Assembly (NCBI GenBank): GCA_903893955.1
Contig: CAITOG010000401.1
Span: forward strand, 1-19,155
Source of the DNA: an uncultured Actinomycetes bacterium
GTDB lineage: Bacteria > Actinomycetota > Acidimicrobiia > Acidimicrobiales > RAAP-2
Length of the DNA stretch: 19,155 bases
Direction of reading: 5' to 3'
Shown here: piece after piece, positions 11,959 to 18,065 of the stretch
Layout of the letters: each line of letters opens with the position of its first letter
Position numbering within the stretch: position 1 is the first letter of the stretch
Program-made: the position numbers and the translations under genes
Notes under the pieces: model-generated
The model's input: only the letters and a program-made list of their open reading frames with translations
Databases searched by the model: none
What the model was told of the DNA's origin: nothing

Positions 11959-12681
11959 TCATGCCGCTCGCCACGAACTGATCTTGTCCCTGTTCCGTCT
12001 CGCAGACCGCGCCATCGACCTCAGCTCTCCGAGCTGAGCACGAGCCCCGGTGGGGCTGGGGGCAAGCGAACCACTTCGGTGGATTTCGAGGAACCGTCCC
12101 TCGCTGACGGAGCCTCTCAAGGAGACTTGGCGTAGGTCAGCCATGTTCTCGTGCTCTTCGTGGAAGAGGATCTGGGCGGCACCATCGTGCAGATCCGCCG
12201 CGGCGGGTGCCCCATCAGCCTCAACAAGGATCGGTTCGATACGGAGCTTCCCACTGACGAGCTGCGTCGCTGTGATCTCGTCACCACCCTCGACACGCTC
12301 GATGGAGTCTGGCGTGAACCGAATGACGATCCGCCCGACATACCAAGGGAAGAGACAACGATGTCCGGGAACCGCCAGGATGCTCCTCGTTGGCGGAAAC
12401 TTCTCCATCTCCGCTTCCCGAATGTTCTCGTCGAACCATCGTGGGCTGTCGTCGACGAAGACCTCAGCACTTCCGACCGCCAGCTGCCCACCAGCGAGGA
12501 GCGCGACACGGGCATCGCGTCGCACCGCCGCCGCCTTTGCTGTGAACGCGAGGGGGGATGTGACTACCACCTGGCCATTGACTACGTATGGAGTGACTGG
12601 ACATGACCCTGGCGTCCCGTCCCCCCGCACCCACGCGAACACTCCGATGGGCGACCTCGAGACGTCATCGAGCGGGTTCAT
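11959..12681 (-). CDS. Pyridoxamine-phosphate-oxidase-like flavin split-barrel protein
   Basis: A 240-residue protein whose first 160 residues form an FMN-binding split barrel: TPGSCPVTPYVVNGQVVVTS, PLAFTAKAAAVRRDARVALL, then GGQLAVGSAEVFVDD and a later RCLFPWYVGRIVIRF. The rest is an additional domain of unclear role. Such proteins bind FMN or F420 and either reduce small molecules or simply hold the cofactor. The ATG at 12681 lies 6 nt after TAGATT. It is the only cargo between R6 and the anchor GNAT gene and reads in the same direction as them. Its last 50 residues (RSGSLAPSPTGARAQL onward) look low-complexity. Confidence 0.75.
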   Translation of the reverse strand: MNPLDDVSRSPIGVFAWVRGDGTPGSCPVTPYVVNGQVVVTSPLAFTAKAAAVRRDARVALLAGGQLAVGSAEVFVDDSPRWFDENIREAEMEKFPPTRSILAVPGHRCLFPWYVGRIVIRFTPDSIERVEGGDEITATQLVSGKLRIEPILVEADGAPAAADLHDGAAQILFHEEHENMADLRQVSLRGSVSEGRFLEIHRSGSLAPSPTGARAQLGELRSMARSARRNRDKISSWRAA

Positions 12682-12687
12682 GGTCCA

Positions 12688-12693
12688 AATCTA
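12688..12693 (-). promoter_or_regulatory. -10 box of the split-barrel gene
   Basis: TAGATT on the minus strand, 6 nt before the ATG at 12681. It lies between that gene and the GNAT stop at 12711, so the inserted gene has its own promoter rather than depending on the GNAT operon. Confidence 0.5.
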
Positions 12694-12710
12694 GCCACAG
12701 GACCGCGACG

Positions 12711-13151
12711 TCAGCCCTCCAAAGAAAACCGATAAACATTGGTAACTCGCTGCTTGAATCCGCATCGAACGTAGAGGCGATTGGCATTTTCGCGGGAAGG
12801 GTTCGATGTCAAGTCAACTGTCCGAGCATTCGCCCTGTGTGCCAGGTCGATGGCAGCTTGCACAAGTAACTCCCCGACCCCCATGCCCCTTGCGCCGGCG
12901 TCGACGACGACATCCTCGATCCAGCCGCGAGAACCAGTCGGCGAGCGGAAGAGGACCAACGTGAGCGTCCCGACGATCTCATCCCCACTCCGAGCCACAA
13001 ACAGCGTTGTGCTGGGAGACGAAACAATCGACTCGAGGTCATAGGACTCCACTGGCTTCGCTGACGACGAGAGCTGAGGAATCAACCGATGCATCGCCTC
13101 AGTCAGCTCAGGATCGACGACGACGACCTCCTCGATGCGTACGTCGCTCAC
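12711..13151 (-). CDS. GNAT acetyltransferase, anchor gene of the repeat array
   Basis: A complete 146-residue GNAT enzyme. The acetyl-CoA loop is VVVDAGARGMGVGELL (RGMGVG at residues 88-93). The final segment is NPSRENANRLYVRCGFKQRV and TNVYRFSLEG. The GTG at 13151 overlaps the stop of the NUDIX gene (GTGA), so the two are translationally coupled. The last 16 residues are the source, or the intact counterpart, of the repeated tails R0-R6, all of which lie downstream on the same strand. The array thus begins exactly at this gene's 3' end. The acetylation substrate is unknown. Confidence 0.9.
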   Translation of the reverse strand: MSDVRIEEVVVVDPELTEAMHRLIPQLSSSAKPVESYDLESIVSSPSTTLFVARSGDEIVGTLTLVLFRSPTGSRGWIEDVVVDAGARGMGVGELLVQAAIDLAHRANARTVDLTSNPSRENANRLYVRCGFKQRVTNVYRFSLEG

Positions 13152-13840
13152 TTCTCTCCTTCGCCTCGCCAAGTCGGTGCGCGGACTGTGTCGTAGAGCA
13201 CCTCGGTGATCTCGCCTCGGAGCGCACCGAAGACCTGCGTTCCCCATCGTTCGTAGCCGACGAGCGGAGTTGGAAGGTTGCTCTCGTTGAACCATCCAAG
13301 ATCGGTCACTTCGAGCGGATGTGGTTTGAAAGTTCCTCCAATCGCCCGACAGTGGAAGAGCAGCGAGTAGATCGGGATCCGCGACATGCCCAAGCGGAGG
13401 CCGTCAAGCACTGCGATCAGCCTGATCGGCTCGACCTCAATGCCGGTCTCCTCCTCGACTTCCTTGACCACGACCTCAGCAGCGGAATAGCCGACATCGC
13501 ACCACCCGGTCGGATAGAGCCAGACGCCTGAATCCGCTCGCTGAATCAGGAGCAAGTCGCCGTCGTCATTGCTAACCGCAGCTCCGACCGCAACCTTTGG
13601 CGTCTGGTAGCCCGGGACGCCCTTGCCGATCCGCTTCATCCATTCCTGGACGTGACCTTCGGCGTCTTCAATCTCTGGGTCCTCATCGACTGCGGCCTTG
13701 ATGTCGCCCGCGATCTTGAGGATCTCCTCGAAGCGCTCAGCCTCGTACTGGCTCTCTGTGAACCCAAGGCCGGTCATCGCCACAGCAGCAAGCGACTCTG
13801 ACCAACGTCGTAGGACTCGCTCAGGTACCACCCGCTCCAT
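13148..13840 (-). CDS. NUDIX hydrolase with N-terminal helical domain
   Basis: A 230-residue protein. Residues 1-60 match the helical domain found before NUDIX folds in ADP-ribose pyrophosphatase-like proteins (LRRWSESLAAVAMTGLGFTE, then YEAERFEEILKIAGDI). The NUDIX fold follows: VAVGAAVSNDDGDLLLIQRA, then the box at about 112-134 (GWCDVGYSAAEVVVKEVEEE, TGI). The metal-binding EEE-TG part is intact. The first box glutamate position is tyrosine (GYS for GES), and the REU arginine is lysine. The ATG at 13840 has TAGCGT 7 nt upstream. It is coupled to the GNAT gene downstream and divergent from the small gene at 13898. Confidence 0.85.
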   Translation of the reverse strand: MERVVPERVLRRWSESLAAVAMTGLGFTESQYEAERFEEILKIAGDIKAAVDEDPEIEDAEGHVQEWMKRIGKGVPGYQTPKVAVGAAVSNDDGDLLLIQRADSGVWLYPTGWCDVGYSAAEVVVKEVEEETGIEVEPIRLIAVLDGLRLGMSRIPIYSLLFHCRAIGGTFKPHPLEVTDLGWFNESNLPTPLVGYERWGTQVFGALRGEITEVLYDTVRAPTWRGEGEK

Positions 13841-13897
13841 CTGCCGCACGCTAGCAACCCACACCTGTGAGCACTCGCGTGCGCCATGATGGAGGCC

Positions 13898-14065
13898 ATG
13901 AGCGTCAAAGATGACTGCCGTCACTATGTGCGCCGCGAAGCCTCGCAAGGCGAGGTAACGGAACGCTGCAAGCTCAACGCCAACGAACCTTTACCCTTCG
14001 CCTGCCCAGAGGGATGCCTCTTCTATGAGCCGAGAGGCATCAACCAGGCTGGCTGGCAGGTCTGA
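13898..14065 (+). CDS. 55-residue cysteine-rich conserved protein
   Basis: A short but convincing gene: MSVKDDCRHYVRREASQGEV, then TERCKLNANEPLPFACPEGC, and LFYEPRGINQAGWQV. Four cysteines in the order DCRHY, ERC, ACPEGC look like a small metal-binding or iron-sulfur-type site. Codon use matches its neighbours. Two upstream in-frame ATGs (13886, 13889) exist. The ATG at 13898 has GGAGG very close, only 2 nt away, so the true start could be one of the earlier ones. It is divergent from the NUDIX gene and in line with the TetR gene. I recognise the pattern as a recurring actinobacterial small protein but know no function. Confidence 0.65.
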   Translation: MSVKDDCRHYVRREASQGEVTERCKLNANEPLPFACPEGCLFYEPRGINQAGWQV

Positions 14066-14120
14066 TGCCACCACTGGGCGACTGAATGATCCTCAAACCC
14101 GGTGGTAGCGTGAGCAGCCC

Positions 14121-14738
14121 ATGGAGGTCACCCAACAACAGCCACCGGGGGCAGGCGACGAGAAGGAGGTCCGACTCCAAATCGTGGACGCTGCCTTCGC
14201 GGTCCTCCAAGAGGTGGGACCAACACGCCTTCGCGTCCAAGAGGTAGCCAGGCGAGCAGGGGTCTCTCCCACGTTGCTCTACTACTACTTCGACGGGAAG
14301 CACGCCCTTATCGCAGCAGCGTACGCGCGCGATTACTCGGCGATCTTGCTCCAGGACCTTGCCCTCATGCGAAGTGCCTTCGACGAGGCCCATGACCCTG
14401 TCGGCCTGCTCGAGGTCGTCACCACCTCGTACTCACGAGCATTCATGGATGCAGATGTCCGCCGGCGTCGCCTCGACGCGCTCGCGGCTGCACAGCATGA
14501 TCCGGTGGTCGCCGCTGCCATCGCTCCACAACAGCGGATGTTCATCGAGGAACTTCGCAAGCTCGTCAACGGCCTCATCGCCAAAGGATGGCTCCCTGAG
14601 ACGATCGACGTGAACGCTTTCGTCATGTCGATGCTCGCGATGCCCTTCGGCCTGGTATTCCAGGACCTCGACCCGAGCTTCGAGGTCGACATGGGCAAGT
14701 ACCTCGTCGCTATCTTGCCGACCGCACCTCGGGCGTAG
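14121..14738 (+). CDS. TetR-family transcriptional regulator
   Basis: A 205-residue repressor. Residues about 18-65 form the TetR DNA-binding domain: LQIVDAAFAVLQEVGPTRLR, then VQEVARRAGVSPTLLYYYFD and GKHALIAAAY. The LLYYYFDGK element is the classic recognition-helix ending. The rest is an all-helical ligand-binding and dimerisation domain whose ligand is unknown. It ends 5 bp from the 3' end of the convergent NIL-domain gene. Its target is not evident; no palindrome stands out in the short upstream gap. Confidence 0.92.
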   Translation: MEVTQQQPPGAGDEKEVRLQIVDAAFAVLQEVGPTRLRVQEVARRAGVSPTLLYYYFDGKHALIAAAYARDYSAILLQDLALMRSAFDEAHDPVGLLEVVTTSYSRAFMDADVRRRRLDALAAAQHDPVVAAAIAPQQRMFIEELRKLVNGLIAKGWLPETIDVNAFVMSMLAMPFGLVFQDLDPSFEVDMGKYLVAILPTAPRA

Positions 14739-14743
14739 TCGCC

Positions 14744-14992
14744 TCAGCTCTCGAGGACGTCGCCGAGCAGGTCGACGCCGACACCCTCAGTCTGCAGCCA
14801 TGCCACGCCGGCATCGATGTTCTCTGCCGTCCCATCGAGTTCGCACACGATCCATCCGACCGAGTCGGTGATGTCGGCTCGGCGGATGTCAGGGTCCACG
14901 TTGAACTCACGCACGAGGTGTGCGAGGACCGGCGTTCGGACCAGCGACTCTGGAAACGTCAGCTTGACTCGCACACGGATCAGTTCGCTCAT
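14744..14992 (-). CDS. NIL-domain protein
   Basis: An 82-residue ferredoxin-like-fold protein: IRVRVKLTFPESLVRTPVLA, then HLVREFNVDPDIRRADITDS and VGWIVCELDGTAENIDAGVA. This is the NIL domain, named after a conserved motif in the C-terminal domain of methionine ABC transporters and also found next to sulfur-metabolism proteins. In sulfur pathways such domains are thought to assist sulfur handling or sense ligands. The ATG at 14992 has GGAGTG 1 nt upstream and lies 11 bp after larE, so it is likely the last gene of the trpB2-hemQ-larE run. The longer reading upstream overlaps larE and lacks family sequence. Confidence 0.85.
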   Translation of the reverse strand: MSELIRVRVKLTFPESLVRTPVLAHLVREFNVDPDIRRADITDSVGWIVCELDGTAENIDAGVAWLQTEGVGVDLLGDVLES

Positions 14993-15003
14993 CACTCCAA
15001 ACG

Positions 15004-15795
15004 CTAGTCGAGACTCCTGTTGAGGCGCCCCGAGCTGAGCCCCTCGAGATCGAGCGAGCAGAAGGTGTAGCCAGCGTCTCGACATGCGAGGACTATGGCG
15101 GCGCGCTGCTCGAGTGCCTGGCTGAGGTCGACTTCTGGTACCTCGACCAGGGCAACGTCACCGTGATGTCGGACCCGAACGTCGGAAAATCCGAGCCGCT
15201 TGATAGCGCGCTCGGCCCGCTCGACACGGCCCAACGTTCCCAGCGTCACCGGTGTCCCATAAGGAATGCGGCTCGCAAGGCACGGCGAGGCGGGCTTGTC
15301 CGCCGTGGCGAGCCCGAGCGCCCGCGATGCCTCTCGGATCTCGGCCTTCGTCAGCCCGACCTCGACCAAGGGGAAGCGCGCACCCTGCTGTGCCGCGGCC
15401 TCCTGTCCAGGCCGGTGATCGCCCAGATCATCAACGTTGACACCGAGCACCACGGTCCCACCGCGTGCTTGTGCGACCGGGCCGAGGGCGTCCATGAGGT
15501 GCGTCTTGCACCACGCACACCGGTCAGGACCGTTGGCGGCGTAGCGGGGGTCATCAAGCTCATAAGTGTCCACGACGAGGTGGCGCAAGCCGAGCGACGA
15601 GGCGAGCTCAGACGCCTCGGCCGCCTCCGCCTCAGGCATCGATGGCGAGCGAGCGGTGACACAGAGCACCTCGCTGCCAAGCGCCTGGCCCGCCACTGCC
15701 GCCAGGTAGGTGGAGTCCACGCCGCCCGAGAAGGCAACCACCAACGGTCCCATCTGACCGAGGTGCTCGATCAGGCGGTCGGTCGTCGAGTGCAT
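15004..15795 (-). CDS. larE: LarE-family ATP-dependent sacrificial sulfur transferase
   Basis: A 263-residue PP-loop ATPase. The ATP-binding motif is SGGVDST (23-29). DRCAWCK (92-97 region) is the family's C-x-x-C, and KPASPCLASRIPYG (Cys172) contains the cysteine that in LarE gives up its sulfur. LarE converts a carboxylated nicotinic acid dinucleotide into the thiocarboxylate of the nickel-pincer cofactor used by lactate racemase. LarB, LarC and LarA are not in the window, so the acceptor here may be different. The ATG overlaps the hemQ stop by 4 nt. The NIL-domain gene follows 11 bp on. Confidence 0.92.
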   Translation of the reverse strand: MHSTTDRLIEHLGQMGPLVVAFSGGVDSTYLAAVAGQALGSEVLCVTARSPSMPEAEAAEASELASSLGLRHLVVDTYELDDPRYAANGPDRCAWCKTHLMDALGPVAQARGGTVVLGVNVDDLGDHRPGQEAAAQQGARFPLVEVGLTKAEIREASRALGLATADKPASPCLASRIPYGTPVTLGTLGRVERAERAIKRLGFSDVRVRHHGDVALVEVPEVDLSQALEQRAAIVLACRDAGYTFCSLDLEGLSSGRLNRSLD

Positions 15796-16493
15796 CAGCG
15801 CGTGACGGCGCCGAGGACCTCGTCGACGGAGCCAACCATGCCCGTGTAGAAGGGGCCGAACTCTGCATAGAGCGTCGACGCCTCATCGAAGCGCATCGTG
15901 TACACGCACTCCTTGACGTCATCAGGACGCACGCCGAAGAGGGTCACGCCCCACTCCCAGTCATCAAGTCCAGTCGAGCCGGTTACGACCTGGAGGATCC
16001 GTCCGTGGAACTCGCGGCCGGAGCGACCGTGCTCCATCATGAGCGATTTGCGCTCGTCATAGGGCAGGGCGTACCAGTTGTGCGCGTCGCCGCGGCGCTT
16101 CGACATCGGGTAGAAGCAGAACGCCCGCATCCCTTCAGGCGGCAGAGTGGGGTGCAAGCGCGCCTCAAGCATCGCCTCAGGGACGCCCTTTGCATACTCC
16201 GACACCTCCGTCAGGCTCACGTAGGACTCGACCACCTCAAGGCCCGCTGCCACGAGAGCGGTCTGGAGCCTCCGGAGCTCCCAGAGGTCTTCGCCGAGTG
16301 CCATGACGCACGCGTCGGCCTTGTGGCCGACGATGGCGGCGAAGATGACTTGGCAGCCAGCCTCCTCGGCGGATGCCGCCGCCTGGGCAACAGCCATCCG
16401 ATCAATAGCATCGCCAGCCGACCGGACGAAGAGGTGGACGACGTTCCAGCCGACCGAGGGGGTCAGCGGGGCAGGGTTCGAGGTGGTGTTCAC
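15795..16493 (-). CDS. hemQ: Coproheme decarboxylase (chlorite-dismutase-like)
   Basis: A 232-residue HemQ. It converts coproheme III to heme b with peroxide, the last step of the coproporphyrin-dependent pathway of Gram-positive bacteria. Visible markers are AFCFYPMSKRRG (catalytic Tyr128, Lys132), NWYALPYDERKSLMMEHGRS (proximal heme ligand His155), and DDWEWGVTLFGVRPDDVKEC. The chlorite dismutase distal arginine position is not occupied in the expected motif, consistent with a decarboxylase. The GTG at 16493 follows a TAGCAT box by 6 nt. It lies 40 bp after trpB2 and overlaps larE. Confidence 0.93.
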   Translation of the reverse strand: MNTTSNPAPLTPSVGWNVVHLFVRSAGDAIDRMAVAQAAASAEEAGCQVIFAAIVGHKADACVMALGEDLWELRRLQTALVAAGLEVVESYVSLTEVSEYAKGVPEAMLEARLHPTLPPEGMRAFCFYPMSKRRGDAHNWYALPYDERKSLMMEHGRSGREFHGRILQVVTGSTGLDDWEWGVTLFGVRPDDVKECVYTMRFDEASTLYAEFGPFYTGMVGSVDEVLGAVTR

Positions 16494-16499
16494 GACACC

Positions 16500-16505
16500 A
16501 TGCTA
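16500..16505 (-). promoter_or_regulatory. -10 box of hemQ
   Basis: TAGCAT on the minus strand, 6 nt before the GTG of hemQ. It implies a leaderless hemQ-larE-NIL transcript in addition to any read-through from trpB2. Confidence 0.5.
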
Positions 16506-16533
16506 GGTGGCGCTCCTCGCCGACGTCCCCAGC

Positions 16534-17907
16534 TCAGCCCACCGACGGGATGGTGGCCATCCCCTCGGCGATCCGCTCGGCGGTGACGTCCTCGTCGACC
16601 ATCCGCCCCGCGAGGTAGGCATCGTAGGCAGCAAGGTCGAAGTGCCCGTGGCCACAGAGTGCGGTCAAGATCACCGTCTCCTCGCCGGTCTCCTTCGCCC
16701 GCAGCGCCTCTTGGATCGCGGCGGCGATCGCATGGGTCGGCTCAGGCGCGGGAAGGATGCCCTCGGTCCGGGCGAACTGGACACCGGCGGCGAAGCACTC
16801 GGTCTGGGGAACCGAGATGGCCTCCATCAACCCGAGCTCGTAGACGTGGCTGATCAACGGGCTCATCCCGTGATATCGCAAGCCACCGGCATGGATCGGA
16901 TCCGGCACGAAGTCGTGGCCGAGGGTGTGCATCTTCATCAGCGGCGTCATGCCCGCGGTGTCACCGAAGTCATAGGCATAGGTGCCTCTCGTGAGCGACG
17001 GGCACGACGCTGGCTCGACAGCGCGGATGATCGGTGAGATCTTGCCGTCGAGCTTCTCGCGCAAGAACGGGAAGGCCAGGCCGGCGAAGTTAGAGCCGCC
17101 GCCAGTACATCCCACGATCACGTCAGGCCCGGTCTCCCCAGCCTTGGCCAACTGCAAGATCGCCTCCTCCCCGATGATCGTCTGGTGGAGGAGCACATGG
17201 TTGAGGACGCTGCCGAGGGCGTACCGGGTCTCAGGGTCAGGCGCGGCGATCTCGACTGCCTCCGAGATGGCGATGCCGAGCGAACCAGGGTGATTGGGAT
17301 CAATCTCGAGGAATCGCCGGCCTGCTTCGGTGAGCGGAGAGGGCGAGCGGTGGACAACACCGCCGAAAGCCTCGATCATCAAGCGTCGGTAGGGCTTCTG
17401 GTCGTAGCTCGCACCGACCTGCCACACTTCGCACTCAAGATCGAAGAGGGCGCAGGCGAAGGCGAGCGCGGTTCCCCACTGTCCGGCGCCGGTCTCTGTC
17501 GTCAGCTTCTTCACGCCTGCCTTGGCGTTGTAGTACGCCTGCGGCACCGCAGTGTTCGGCTTGTGGCTGCCTGCCGGGGAGACTCCCTCGTACTTGTAGT
17601 AGATCCGCGCTGGCGTGCCGAGTGCCTGCTCAAGGCGATGGGCTCGGAACAGCGGGGTGGGCCGCCACTGCCGGTACACGTCGAGCACCGCGCCGGGGAT
17701 GTCCACGTAGCGGTCTGTCGTGACCTCTTGCATGATGAGGTCCATCGGGAACAGTGGAGCGAAGTCGTCCGGTCCGGCTGGCTCGAGCGTGCCCGGGTGC
17801 AATGCGGGCGGCGGCGGCTCCGGCAGATCGGGGATGATGTTGTACCAGGTCGTCGGCATCTCCGACTCGTCGAGGACGATCTTGTGCTGTCGGACGGTCT
17901 CATCCAT
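16534..17907 (-). CDS. trpB: TrpB2-type tryptophan synthase beta chain
   Basis: A 457-residue PLP enzyme of the TrpB2 class, longer than ordinary TrpB (about 400). The N-terminal extension (TTWYNIIPDLPEPPPPALHP) is typical. The PLP lysine is Lys116 in PAGSHKPNTA, the catalytic glutamate is Glu138 in TETGAGQWG, and the phosphate loop is GCTGGGSN (266-273). It condenses indole (or indole from another source) with serine. TrpB2 often occurs without trpA, as here, and may salvage indole or use phosphoserine. The ATG at 17907 is chosen because GGGGGAG lies 5 nt upstream; another ATG six codons earlier is possible. It is followed by hemQ. Confidence 0.93.
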   Translation of the reverse strand: MDETVRQHKIVLDESEMPTTWYNIIPDLPEPPPPALHPGTLEPAGPDDFAPLFPMDLIMQEVTTDRYVDIPGAVLDVYRQWRPTPLFRAHRLEQALGTPARIYYKYEGVSPAGSHKPNTAVPQAYYNAKAGVKKLTTETGAGQWGTALAFACALFDLECEVWQVGASYDQKPYRRLMIEAFGGVVHRSPSPLTEAGRRFLEIDPNHPGSLGIAISEAVEIAAPDPETRYALGSVLNHVLLHQTIIGEEAILQLAKAGETGPDVIVGCTGGGSNFAGLAFPFLREKLDGKISPIIRAVEPASCPSLTRGTYAYDFGDTAGMTPLMKMHTLGHDFVPDPIHAGGLRYHGMSPLISHVYELGLMEAISVPQTECFAAGVQFARTEGILPAPEPTHAIAAAIQEALRAKETGEETVILTALCGHGHFDLAAYDAYLAGRMVDEDVTAERIAEGMATIPSVG

Positions 17908-18005
17908 GGTGGCTCCCCCAGACATCAGGTAATTGGTCGATGGTCCGCCTCAACCTAGCCACGCGCTGCGGCCTCTGCCATCTCTCGCGGTCTGAGCCCA
18001 GACGC

Positions 18006-18038
18006 GCTTCGGGCGGCCCACAGAGGGCCGCCCGAAGC
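18006..18038 (-). terminator. Strong hairpin after groEL
   Basis: A perfect 14-bp inverted repeat, GCTTCGGGCGGCCC and its complement, around a 5-nt loop. It is placed 28 bp beyond the groEL stop. There is no T-run after it on the minus strand, so it is a non-canonical terminator or an mRNA-stabilising end. Confidence 0.75.
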
Positions 18039-18065
18039 ATCTGAGTCCCACAAGGGGGGTGGGGA

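Noticed and set aside
12050..12694. A 214-aa plus-strand open reading opposite the split-barrel gene
   Set aside because: It is serine- and arginine-rich shadow sequence. The minus-strand frame has clear FMN split-barrel motifs and a promoter.
15163..15849. A 228-aa plus-strand open reading opposite larE
   Set aside because: It is a high-GC shadow of the larE frame and has no recognisable domain.
17185..17958. A 257-aa plus-strand open reading opposite trpB2
   Set aside because: It is antisense to a highly conserved enzyme with all catalytic residues and has no family features of its own.
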